From assembly GCA_910592005.1 (NCBI GenBank), contig CAJVPP010000069.1, positions 1 to 53,233 on the forward strand: DNA of 53,233 nt, in the 5' to 3' direction. Under the pieces are notes generated by a model. That model was not told the origin of the DNA. It saw only the letters and a list, made by a program, of their open reading frames with translations, and did not search any database. Position 1 is the stretch's first letter, and every line of letters begins with the position of its first letter. The position numbers and the translations under genes were made by a program. Source of the DNA: Funneliformis mosseae. Lineage: Eukaryota > Glomeromycota > Glomeromycetes > Glomerales > Glomeraceae. Of the stretch, positions 35,284 to 46,754 are shown one piece after another.

Positions 35284-36634
35284 TTATTGACCTTCTTTGA
35301 TAGCAACGTAATATCGACCTATCCTTTCAGGTCTGTTTCTAATGTCTTTATCTTGAATAATTGTGAGTAACATATTTGCAAGTGTTTTTGAAAAAATGTA
35401 TAATGCCAGATAATAAGGAATTAAATATGGGTTATAAACTATAAATATAAATATTGTTAGTATTTTTTTATTTTTTAAAAAAAAATAAAAAAAAAATATC
35501 TAATTACATACATTTACGTAATCCTTTGTTTAAACCTTCACCCTCAATTTTGGCCGTTTCGGCGGTTCTACAGAAATAAAAAAAAAATTTTTTTTTTAAA
35601 TTTCTGTCGTTTTATTAAAAAAAAGATAAAAATGGATATTTATAACTTACCCCCTTTTTAAAGAAACCAAAATCAAGATCGTACAAATGGCACAATAAAC
35701 AGCTAAACTAATCCGATGTATTTGACTTCTAGTCCATAAACTTAACCCAACATATTTATTAGGTATGCTCAAAATATCAACTCTCCTTTTTTCGTCATAA
35801 AAAAAGCAAAATAGAAATGCCGGGGAATGCCACAAAGCTGTGAATGAAGAATCGTATCCCCTACGTCTTAATTCAATCGAAAGTGCAAATGCTACAATTG
35901 ACGTAAAGATAAAATATATTACGGCTCCACCTATTAAACCCCAAAATAATCTTGATGCCGAACAATAGTCAAATTGTTCAATTTGAAATCTGTCTCCACA
36001 TGCATCCATTAGAAAATTTTTTACTGTACTTCCATCCACTCCTAATTTCGCATATCTTTGCACATTATATCCTAGTAAAAATACATTCACCGCAAACATC
36101 TTTTTTTTTTGAAACAGGAGTTAGGGGAAGAAATTCAATATTGTGTTTTTGAAACTAAAAAAGGATTCAAAGATAAATTTTTTGACAGCTTACTTCATAA
36201 TATTGCACAATTCTGCTAACCATTTCACCTTTAGTTATAACATGACCATTTTCGGGTGGTCTAAATACCCATCCATCTTTTTGAACATGACTTAGACTTT
36301 CATTCGATCTGTTATCATCGTCTCGATAAGGATGACCAGCCGGAACCTGCCTTGATGGTGAAGACTGTCTAGAAGTAGATAGTTGTTGGGGTGGCGTAAG
36401 TTGCCTCGGAGGTGTGGGTTGACGAGAATATTGTTGTGGTGAAGGTTGTCTTGGTGGTTGTTGTGGATATTGTTGTTGTTGTGGATATGATTGTTGTTGT
36501 GGAAATGGTTGTTGTTGTGGAAATGGTTGATGTTGTGGATAATATTGCTCTTGAGGGTAACCTTGTTGTGGGTATCCCGATTGAGGAAACGGTGGTCCAC
36601 CATTTTCACCTTCGGTAAGCCTCGATCTCGACAT
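35284..36634 (-). CDS. Pro/Gln-rich multi-pass membrane protein, unknown function, 4 exons
   Basis: Minus-strand exons 36634-36194, 36099-35651, 35567-35512 and 35351-35284 give 337 aa. Residues about 10-100 are Pro/Gln/Tyr-rich, with repeats of the type FPQQQ and YPQQ, then Ser/Arg/Pro-rich (RQPTPPRQLTPPQQ). After DGWVFRPPENGHVITKGEM comes the membrane part: a short hydrophobic stretch MFAVNVFLLGYNV, a strong helix around LFWGLIGGAVIYFIF (about 198-224), a hydrophobic stretch SPAFLFCFFY and a last helix SLAVYCAICTILILVSL. The C-terminus is short and charged (NRPERIGRYYVAIKEGQ). I do not recognise the family. A cytosolic low-complexity tail on a membrane anchor is what the sequence shows. The last intron (160 bp) and its acceptor are the least certain. 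ACGCGT lies at 36794-36799, 160 bp upstream of the start. Confidence 0.75.
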
Positions 36635-39600
36635 ATTAAAATAAAAATAATAATTTATATATAAGGTTTAATAAAAAAAAATCAACTTTTGTTTTAATAA
36701 GTAAAAAGGAAATGAAATTCGAATTTTTTTTTTTTTTTTTTTTTAAAAAAAAAGAAAGGCTCTACATATATATATACCGCATACACTGATGATACGCGTT
36801 TCTATAGTGACTTTATAATTGATATCCTAATTGAGGCTTTTGGTAATTGTCCGGCTTAGCATGATCTTGATATTTACAATATTTGTTACTTGATTCATTT
36901 GATTTAATATAATCTTTAACTTTAAATGGACCGAAAAAAAATACATGCTGCATACTTTTTACAAATCAAGTAAATTCATGTATCTACCTCCTATTAATTA
37001 ATTATTCTCAAACAACGTTAGGTTTATTCTTTAAATTTGATACATGTATTACATTGTTTTTAGATCAAATCCTTTTTGGATGTGAAACAGTTTTTATTTT
37101 AAGGGTTAAGGGGTTATAACTTCGGCCGCGTATTCGATTATTCCCAAAATTGTTTAAATAATATCATGGGGGTAAATGAACATCTTATTTATTTATGGCT
37201 TACAGTAAAACCATTCATTTCCAAAAATAAATACATAAAATGGCTTTATGTTTGTTACAATTTTGGCTTGGTATCCATGTGATCAAAAAAAAATGGTTAT
37301 CATTGGTGATATAACATCATCCTTTTAATTGGTTTAGTCTATACAATATCATTTAGATTTATAAAGAAATTAATTTTAATTATACATATTTAATTAAAAT
37401 ATTTAAAATTATATTTTTTAAATGATGTACATTAATCAGTTAAAGTTAATTTTTAATTAATTATATTATATATACTTGACTATTTCTAATTTTCTTTATT
37501 TAATAAAACTTATATAAAATAATAAGAAAAATAATTAAATAGCTTTTTTTTTTTTACTAAATTTATATTTAATATAATCTTATTATACAGTGACTTTCAT
37601 AATTATTATATATCAAAATTCAATAATTAAACAATATGAATTTAAATTTTATTTTATTTATAATTTTAACAATAAAGTCTTTTATAACCAAATTTTCATG
37701 ATACAATACTTTTGATGTAATATAAACAATAAAATCAAAAATAAAAAATTTTTAATTTTTAATTTTTTTAATAAACTACAAAATATTTTTAATAAAATTA
37801 TTAACATCTCATATGTTTTCTGCTAGTCTTAAGAATATTTTTAATTCTTTATAACATTATATCAAATAAAAGTTAATATTAATTTAATTTTATATTAATT
37901 GTATTTTATTTTACAGATATTTTGTACTAGTAATATTATCAAGAAGCTATCATAAATAACAAGCAATTTCATTTCAAAATATTTAATAGATTTAAATCTG
38001 ATAATTATATTAATTAATCTAAATTTTAATATTATTATCAAATCACTTTATATGTCTTTATTACTATATATTTTGAGTTATTATCCTATTAGAAAATAAT
38101 ATTATTATATTTAAATTATATTAAGAATTCTTAAGAACTTATCTTCTAAAATTTCTTTGTATAATTTTCTATTTATTCATTTATAAATTTATAATATTTT
38201 TTTATATTGAATAAATTATATATTACAGAACTTTTCAAACTTTACAATTAATTTATTATACTAGAATTATAAATTTAAATTTAGATTTTTCTAATATTAT
38301 TTAAGTTAAAATCAAGAATTTACTTTTATTTAATCACATTAGTTTTTGCTGATCTTTTATAATTTTATTTTTTACTTTTAAATAAACTTTTTTTAAATAA
38401 TTTTATATCTCTTTAAGAACAATAATCTTTTTTAATATAAAACTTTATCTTTTTAAATTGTATTTAGTGAATAATAAAATTTTCTTTAAAATTAAAATTT
38501 TTTAAGCTAAAATAGTATTTGAATTATCTGATTTTAAAAAATCTAATAATATTCCTATTATTATATTTTATAAGTATTCATAAGTAATCTATTTTAGGTA
38601 TAACTTTAAAGTTGCTGGTTTTTTAATTCTTAATACAAGTACTAGTAAGGTTGCTGGATAAAATTTAAAGTTTTATAGGTCATCTAAATGAAAAAAGTTA
38701 AAATTTAGTAAAATTATATTAAATCCTTATTAAAAAATCTGCAAAATTCTAAAAAAGGTAAAACTATATTAAAGTTTATAAAAATGCAAAACTATATCAA
38801 AACCTTAGTAAAAAATTAGCAGAACTATAGTTTAAACATTTTACCAAATTCAGAATGAGTTAAAATAAGTAACCTTAGGTATTAATCAAAAAATAACTAT
38901 TTAGTTTTATTAAAATTAGACTTATATTTAACTAAAATCAAAAAATTTGACCTATATTAATAAAAATTTAACCTATATTAGTAAAAATTTATATATAAAT
39001 TTAAATTTAATTTTATTAAATATAATTTATATTTTAGCCTAATAATATTTATAATAAATAAATTATATAAAATTTAAAATATAAATAATAAATAAATAAT
39101 TTATTTATGTATGTAAATATTAATTTAAAAATACAACTTTTTATTTAGAAAAATTACAGCTAAATATTCTTTAAAATTAAAATGATCTGATATTTTATAT
39201 TTTACAAATAATAAATTAATTTAAAATATTATAAATAGATTAAATATATTAACTTTCACTTAAGATCTTTTAAAGTAATAAAATTATACTAAAATATACT
39301 TAAAAATTTTATAAATAGAGTCAATAAAATTTATTTTTATTATTTAAGTTAAAGTATTACATTATATTAATATAGTAATACCTTAATCTGCATTTTCAAT
39401 TTTTATTAAATTTAGGCTGAAATTATAAATTTGATCAGAATTACAAAAATTTTAGTCAAAACTAGATAAATTTTATCTATTTAATTATTTTAAATTTTAA
39501 TTATATATTGTATATTTAAAGAAATATTATACCAAATATTTCATTATATTAATTATAATAAAAAGAATTTGATCAAATTGTTTGCAAGACTGTTATATTA

Positions 39601-39899
39601 CAGTTGATCAATGCTTTAGATATTTTTAATAGTTTTTATTACCTAATTTTAATAAATAATGTAAGTTAAATTTATTAGTAGATTTCTTAAATTTAATAAA
39701 GTAAAATTATAGATATAATATAAATTTAATAATTAATTAAGTATTTCTTATATTTTCTAAAAATTATTAAAATATATTCATTTAAATAAAGTTAATAAAT
39801 ATGAAAATTTTGATCAATTATCACGTGATTTAAAATATAAGCGATTATCCAATCAGGCTTTGTTTATGTTGATCGCTACGCACTAATAAATACGTATTG
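36635..39899. other. Promoter of the membrane-protein gene, then AT-saturated DNA
   Basis: 36635-36830 is the probable promoter, with a T22/A9 run, an (AT)n run and ACGCGT at 36794. Composition stays moderate to about 37.35 kb. From there to 39.84 kb it is almost only A and T. Weak direct repeats occur at 38590-38860 (GTTGCTGG, AAAACTATAT) and 38940-38990 (two copies of TTRACCTATATTARTAAAAA). TCACGTGA lies at 39821-39828, at the edge of the next, GC-richer segment. No coding frame is supported. Confidence 0.45.
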
Positions 39900-40824
39900 T
39901 TTATTTTATACTATTTTTTTTCTTTCTTTACACTATTTTTGCTTTAGAGCTTAAAGATAAGTTTTAAAATTTTTGTCATTCGCCTTCCTTTTAAAATATT
40001 GTTTGTCTTAACTGTGGTATTTTCAAGGATTTACTAATAATTTTATTCGTTTTTCTATAGTCGCTGGAGGTTTATCCTCCTTTATTGTAGAGAAGTTTTC
40101 ATAAACATCTCAAGAGGAAGGATTTTGTCGTTTCCCCCTAAATGGCTTTCTAGCGTCTGTAGGTACCGCTTGAACGACCTTCTTTTACTCTACTTCTCTA
40201 CTATCTGTACTGCCAGGTCTTTCTTCATATGCGGTATATTAGTATGTCCCTCGCTTCCATTCGTACGTTGTCCTTTGATGAGTTGCATCGTTTGGTCGAA
40301 ACTTACTTTTATTATTTGCTACCTTCCTTTATTCCTAATAAACGAAGTATATATGGGATAGATTTCACGTTACTCATAATAAGATTTACTATTCCATATT
40401 CCTATATGGTTACGTTCATTCGTTTTCATATAGATGAGAACGTTTAGTTCTTTACTTCTATTGTTGATCATCATGCTCAATAGTCGCGTAACTTCCAAAA
40501 GCTCTCAGAAGTAAACTTGAGCTTTGCAAAAGTAATTATTTACCTCTTTGCGATCAGGGTGAGGGCATTACGAGGTGGGTTGGGATGAGGATGCCGTTGT
40601 TAGCTATTATTCTAAATCTTCATGATCTAAGGATTTTAGAAACAATCTCGGTTGTAACCCTGTATAATCGTTTTGTGATGTACGCGAGGTCGGGTGAAAC
40701 TTATGTTGACGACTATTAGACATCCACTCCGGTATGGTCATAATGGTTTTGCTTAGGCTTGGTTGGTTCGATTCCAACGATGACCCTCACTTAATCAATA
40801 AAAGTTTATGAAACAAAAAAAAAA
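39900..40824 (+). mobile_element. Retroposon-like GC-richer island ending in a poly-A tail
   Basis: Composition changes sharply from AT-saturated DNA to ordinary sequence. The segment ends with TCACTTAATCAATAAAAG and TTTATGAAAC followed by a run of ten A (40815-40824); an AATAAA signal precedes the run by about 20 bases, as in a reverse-transcribed copy. Just before is GGTTCGATTCC at 40765-40775, a perfect Pol III B box / T-arm sequence (see separate entry). Two overlapping short frames (40125-40361 and 40229-40447) are open but show no known domain. Possibly a SINE or the 3' end of a LINE. Its good preservation suggests a young insertion. The 5' end is not defined. Confidence 0.45.
40736..40785 (+). 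ncRNA. tRNA-like fold at the retroposon tail
   Basis: GTTGG-TTCGATT-CCAAC (40762-40778) is a perfect 5-bp T arm with a 7-base loop. It is followed by GATGACC (40779-40785), which pairs over six bases with GGTCAT at 40736-40741. Only 20 bases stand between, so D and anticodon arms are missing or collapsed. It is not a normal tRNA; it may be a tRNA-derived promoter or 3' tail. Confidence 0.35.
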
Positions 40825-41481
40825 TTTTTTTTTAAGGTGAATAATTTAACGTCAACATTAGTTTAACGAAGGTTTCGGGTTTCGTACCGTACTGTTAATT
40901 CAAATAATTGGAGGAATTCAAGATAGAAATCAACCGAACAGACGGAGTTGCCATAAGAAATTGTTGCTAATAATTCGTAACCTTGTCAGTAAGATATTTT
41001 AGACAGAACTCCACATATATCAAATGTTAAATGAAAAATGCATACTACAAATTTATTTTTTACCTCACACAATCCACACCACATAGACTCAATTACACAT
41101 AGGTTAAAATAAACCTATTTCGACTTTTGTTTCAATTTTAGCTTTCGCATAATAATGCAGAACATAATTACCAATTGTTCAATAAGTTTTTCGGACTCTT
41201 TGCTTATTAATAGTTATATATCTGAAATAAAATGAGTACAAATAAATTATGTAAATAAATCAGCGAGTACACTTATTGGAAAGCTATTAAATCACGCTAC
41301 GGATCATATGATTTACTATGTTCGTAACTCGATTATAATAGCAAAGCTCCCATATTATCATTGCTTTTTTGAGTGGTCACAACAATTGAAGCATTATCTA
41401 CCCACACGACCACACAGCCCATAAAAAACATCCCAAAGTCGAACTTTTCATATAGGAAATAAGTTTTTTGGATTATATCCG
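40825..41481. other. Ordinary-composition DNA without a supported gene
   Basis: Less AT-rich than its surroundings. Minus-strand frame from 41515 to about 41345 (IIQKTYFLYEKFDFGMFF and on) stays open after the orphan frame at 41525 stops, but there is no family signal. No RNA gene was recognised. Confidence 0.3.
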
Positions 41482-41707
41482 TTAATGGAAATCGACAAAA
41501 GATGCAACCTGGCGACGAACTTGTTCAATTGAAAAGGTATCTGCCATCATGAAAACAATCCGGTTTCGGAACATCATCTTCGACACATCTTGGTACTTTA
41601 ATGGATCCTTGATCATCAAACGACACTCTTGTTTCCCGGGGCAGGATAAGGGTGCGCAAATACAAGGGTGCATCTTTTGCTTTGTCAGGATCTCCGATCT
41701 CAAGCAA
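41482..41707 (-). pseudogene. Orphan exon-like fragment
   Basis: The frame 41707-41525 reads GDPDKAKDAPLYLRTLILPR and CVEDDVPKPDCFHDGRYLF with normal, well-mixed codon use, quite unlike the AT-drifted surroundings. A second overlapping frame (41703-41482, ending SIEQVRRQVASFVDFH) is also open. I cannot tell which frame is real, and neither is recognised. It looks like one exon of a host gene, cut off from its upstream part by the AT-rich block at 41.72 kb. It may be a gene fragment carried or left by rearrangement. Confidence 0.35.
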
Positions 41708-42979
41708 TTTTATATATTAATAATCAAAAAATCAAGTAAAAATTTATTAAATTATAATTTAAAACCTATCAAATTTATTGATCTTTATTTTAATATATTT
41801 ATTATTAAATTTCTAAGTTAAATATATAAAATATAAAATCGTTGAATAAAATCTAGAAGTTTAATAAGTTATCTAATAAAACTTAATAAATTATAATAAA
41901 ATCTTAATATCATTTGTAAAAAATAAAACTGTTAAAATGTATAAAAATAGTAAAAATATTAAAATATTATTAAAACATTATTATTATTTATAAAATTAAA
42001 AGATTTGTATATTTTGCTAAATTTAAAATAGATTAAAATAAGCAATTTAATAAAAATTTTATCAATATATTTAATTATTTTATATTATTTACTTTAATCA
42101 ATTAGCTTTAATTATTTTTTTTTTTTAGAAATTTCAAATAATTTTGAATAAATTTAAATTTTCTAGTAGAAAAGTCTAGTTATTTATCTATAAGTAACTT
42201 ATGTTAAAAAATAGTTATAATAAATTTAATAAATAATTTTTTAAAAAAAAAATAAATTTTGAGAACAATTATTTTTATAAGATCATTAAATAGAAATAAT
42301 CTTAGAATTTAGTTTTAAATATTAAAAAATAAAGATTCTGAATTCATGAATAAAATTTATTATTTATTTTAATAAATATTTTATTAATATATTATCATTA
42401 AAAAAACCAATAAAATAAAAATCTTTTTTAAAACTAATAAATTTATTAAAACTTTTATAATTTAAAATTGTTTAATATTTGAATATTTTTCTTAATTAAT
42501 TTATAATTTTATAAATAAATTTTTAGTAATTTTTAGGAGACTTACATATATAATGTGATTATAGAGGGAGGGAATCTCAAAAATATCACCTTTATATTAG
42601 CCAATCATAATAAAAAAGCAAATCACATGATGATTCACATTACATTACATAAACTTTAAATATATATGAGCATCAAAAAAGTACAAATCCTTTACTTTTT
42701 CATTTTTTTGAGAAAAGTATGACGTTTTTTTTGGAAAGTATTTTTTTTACAATTATGTATTTATTATGGTTTATTGATCTAATGTATCGTAAAATTTAAT
42801 AATGATTTTTATTTATATTACTTTAAATCCATCCTAGCTTTGTAGTAATCTTTTTACTTTCTATTATAACTATTTTATAATTACTCACCTTCTGATTGTA
42901 TTTCCTGATTATGTGGAACTAGTATTTGTCTAGCTAATATAGATGTAACTGAAAAATCATTGATAAAATTAGTAAGTTA
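41708..42979. other. AT-saturated stretch
   Basis: 41.72-42.53 kb is almost pure A/T. At 42.59-42.66 kb there are CCAAT and CACATGATG words, possibly the promoter of a lost gene. No gene is supported. Confidence 0.4.
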
Positions 42980-44925
42980 CTTTTTTGTTTGGCCGGTCGT
43001 CCTCATCGTCTTGGATGTTGATTTTTCTTATATAAGGTAATGATGGAAAGTATCAGAAAATATGCATTGCAAACAGAGCAACAGAGACGAGTATAAGTAC
43101 TTGAATCAATAGAAGGATAGTGAACATTATATCCAAGTATTTTGAGTTTATTAAAATATTCTAATATATAAACCAGATTTAAGAAGTGTCTATCTTTTCC
43201 TTTTATTACAGATAGGAGAAACCCATTGCTTTCTGCAAGAAGAATGGTCACCTCTTCATGATGTCTAGGCAAGTAACAGAGAAATTTTCATATTTTTGAT
43301 ATTAAGAGAATATTGACATATTTTGGTATGATTTTCTAACTATTATCAGGGTACAGCCGATTTATCATTATTATTTTCTCTGTCACACCAAAAAATATGA
43401 TACTATCAAATGGAAAACTTTTTGATCAATATATTACATTGTGATTGATTTTCTGAAAATAGGATTATATTTTCAAAGAGTACATAAGACCTTACCAGTA
43501 TAACGCATATTTTTTATTGCAAATTCTAATTGACTACTTAACTCTGAAAATTAAGATGAGAACCATATTTACCAATTGACAATATTATATCAGCTAGTTT
43601 TTGAGAGAGTGTTGCTATACTATGCTCAACCAGATTATATGCTAATTGACCAGATGTATATAGTAATGTCTATTTTTGATGTCTTAAAATTTGTTACCCC
43701 AGTTATATATTTCAGTTATATGTTCTAACTTGTCTCACACTATGTCTGAAATGTCCTATCTATCCTATCTATATCTCATCAGTGTCCTATCAATATTCCA
43801 TAACAACACTGGATACATGCGTTCGAACAGAAAGGTAATTAAGATCAAAGGTACTGAACATTTTACAATATTGAAGAATATTTTTTATATAGCGAGGATT
43901 TTTATCTGGTCCTCTATTAACTAAAAGAATCCAAATGGATTTGATCTGACTATTAACTTTTAGTATTTCATCAAAATGACTATCTTTTATTAGCGAAGTC
44001 AGATCACTCATATGAGAGATTGAGCTTGTACCAACTTGGTATTATGAATATATGAAAATCAAAAGTTAGCTATTACGAAAAGTATCATTTGTATTATTTA
44101 GATTAATGAGCAAGTAGACTGATAGAATAAGCTTTTGCTATATTCTAATTGAAAAATCATGATTAGGTAATATAACTGGTTCTTAAACCTCTGCATAATC
44201 TGAAAAATTTTTCTGACTGTAGAAATACCAAGAGGAATCTTGGCTTTATCATTTTGAAAAATGATAACAGAATAGGTCAAAAATAAAGCCACAAATTGTT
44301 TTGCTCCTTTTATAGATACAAGACAATAGTGTTCATCGAGATGTTCTTTTTTTTCAACTTGAGAAATAAAGGCAATAACAATATTAGCTAGATAGTAATA
44401 AGTCTTTGTAGCTATAGAATTTAATTGAGATAGCAGAAAGTAATTACTGAGGGTGGTGTGAGAAAAATATTCATTATATTTTGAATTGAGTTCTTCTTGA
44501 AGGTGGCAGATGGTCCTAACTTTAATAACTTCTTTTCTTCTTTTTTTATTCACAGCTCTAAACTCAATACATTCGTGTATGTGTTCATGCAAATTAAGAT
44601 ATTGAATCAAAAGGGATAGATAATCAGATGATTTGTATTGTATTACTTCTTTATATTCTTGTAAAAGCTTTACTTTTTTTTTCTAATTTTACGTTGATAG
44701 CTTGCTTGACGCTTTAATTTTTTAATCTTATTATTCTCATTACGTAAAATTTCCTTAAGATTTGCTATGCATTCCGCTAAGTTATTTTGAATTTCTATGT
44801 CATTAGTAGAATTATAAATTTGTTGAAGTTTTGCAAGTTTTATATTAGTTGCATTGATAGTTTCTAAGACTTTTTTCTGTACAGTTACATTGGGAGGTAA
44901 ATTAGTATCAGTTACAATCATCTCT
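42980..44925 (-). pseudogene. Transposase-like gene of a G-P-D signature family, inactive
   Basis: Minus strand order: coiled-coil start (44921-44670, KLAKLQQIYNSTND); long open run 44610-44098 with VRTICHLQEELNSKYNEYFS, GAKQFVALF and KIPLGISTVRKIFQIMQRF; then 44011-43790 with HFDEILKVNSQIKSIWILLV and N-R-G-P-D-K-N-P-R-Y. Next comes SGQLAYNLVEHSIATLSQKL near 43.6 kb in another frame, and 43272-43003 with EEVTILLAESNGFLLSVIKG and a C-x2-C...H pattern near the end. By recall, family members read V-D-G-G-P-D at the motif and Y-N-P-V-E-R later, plausible DDE-type acidic residues. Here the first Asp is Asn while the later Glu is kept. Frameshifts and stops between 43.3 and 43.8 kb confirm decay. 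Confidence 0.6.
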
Positions 44926-46754
44926 TCTATTAGTTGTTAAAAGGTTTAGATGGCTTAGACAAACCTTGAGATTTGAGATAGATCAGATTGTGCACAATTA
45001 GTTTGCAAAAAATCTTGAATTAGAATTGTTGTTGCCAGATATTCTTGGATTTTACTTTCAATTTCTTCTTGAGATTTATGCTGAATCTCTTTTCACACAT
45101 CAGTATATTCTGTATATAAACTTATTTTTGAGTATACAGGGTTTCTTACATTCATCATACAATAATATCTGAAAGTATTACAAAATCTCTAGTGTTAATT
45201 TGTGAGAATTTTATAAATATAGAACTTGTTATATTTTGGTGTAGTTAGAAAAGCCTGCATATTAAGGAAGTTTAGACAAGAAAATTAAGATGGTAATAAA
45301 AAATGTGATTAGATCATTATAAATACGATAGAGTCATATAGGAGAGTTTCTAAAAAAATCAGGTTCTGAGAAATTTTTAACTTAAATTAAGAGCTTAATA
45401 CATTTTAATATAATAATATTAAAAACTAAAATGCAATAAAAATCTCAATTTTATTAAAAATTCACAAAACCTGATTTTTCTAGCAATCAACTCATATGGT
45501 CAAATTTGACAATAAGTTATATATATGCAGTTGCGAAAGAATAATGTGATTTTAAACTATTTAGGTTATATCACTCAAATTTATTATTTTATTAAATTAT
45601 TCTAGGAATGAAAGATGATAAACGCTCAGTGATAGCAATGAAATAAAAAAAGCAAGATAAGCTATGCACTTATTTTATTAAATAATTTGATACTAAAATT
45701 TTTAGGTATAGGAAAGTCGAAGAATCTCTAGCTAAGCGAATGTCAGAATATATACTAAGCAAAGATATATTAATCAGTACTATAATGATAATTAATTTTA
45801 TAATCAGTGTTCTCATAAAAAAATATACTAGATTATATGTGACAAATTCAAGATACTTAGTATATATATAGTATAAATGCTAACTAACTTTGTTTACACT
45901 GTATTAATAAAATAAAATGACCCTAGAGATTGATTTCATTTCACTTGTATATATTTTTATATATCTTTTCAGTATGATCACTATTAATTCTAATTATGTG
46001 TAACACTCATGATAATGATTGATCAAAATTTATGATCATGTAATATCATAATCTCACTAGAGAGAGAGTCCAGTTCTATATTAACCCATAATTACGTCAT
46101 ATATATAAGTCTTCTTATTAGAATTTTTTTTAAATTTATAAGTAAAAAATATAATTTATTTATTAATTATTTTATTTAAAAAATTAATTAAATTAAATTA
46201 ATTTAATTTATATTATAAATATAAAAAATTAATTTGAATTAAACTAATTTAAAAATTATATCAATAATTTACTTTAAATTTCTTAAATAAATTAAAATTT
46301 TGATTTATTAAATAATTTATTTTATTTTATTTTTATCTTTAAAGTCTAAAAATAAAGTTAAAGGTAGCATATATAACATTATCATACTTATGGCAAATCA
46401 CATGATATAGATTTACAAAATATTATCACAATTATAAGTTTGTATAACTTTGCAAAATGCAAATAATTTATATCTTATTTGACTCAGCAAAACTTGAGCT
46501 ATCCAATGATATATTATGAATATATGTTATTAATGAGATAGCCTAAAAAACTTGGTTTAATTATCATCTAAGGTCACAAATTCTAGCGAATTCTTTATAT
46601 AAAATATAACTTTGTTCACGAAAATTAAGATATATGCAAAAAAATTATATTCTGAGTCAAAACTATGATTCAAAATAATAAAATTTGGTTGTTTTATTTT
46701 TTAAAAAAAGTATATTCACAATCTATATATTTATATATGTATATGTATGTTAGA
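44926..46754. other. AT-rich region between two decayed elements (includes MITE copy B)
   Basis: 44.93-45.2 kb may still belong to the 5' part of the transposase-like pseudogene. 46.13-46.33 kb is built of AATTAAATTAATTTAATT-type sequence that reappears at 51.77-51.93 kb on the other side of the helicase element and might be a terminal repeat. No other gene was recognised. Confidence 0.35.
45335..45498. mobile_element. MITE, copy B (about 164 bp)
   Basis: Left end CATATAGGAGAGTTTCTA, then AAAATCAGGTTCTGAGAA. The right end read in reverse is CATATGAGTTGATTGCTAG, then AAAATCAGGTTTTGTGAA. The inverted repeats are about 38 bp. The body shares AATGCAATAAAAATCTCAAT and CTTAATACATTTTAAT with copy A at 29858-30012, same orientation. 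It is more AT-drifted than copy A. Confidence 0.75.

Noticed and set aside
36412..36618. Plus-strand Val/Asp-rich frame and a minus-strand Asn/His-rich frame
   Set aside because: Both are other-frame readings of the CAA/CCT-rich exon 1 of the Pro/Gln-rich membrane protein.
40736..40785. A functional tRNA gene
   Set aside because: T arm and acceptor pairing are good, but there is no room for D and anticodon arms; kept only as a tRNA-like fold.
43691..43924. Plus-strand 77-codon frame
   Set aside because: Antisense to the transposase-like pseudogene around its G-P-D motif.
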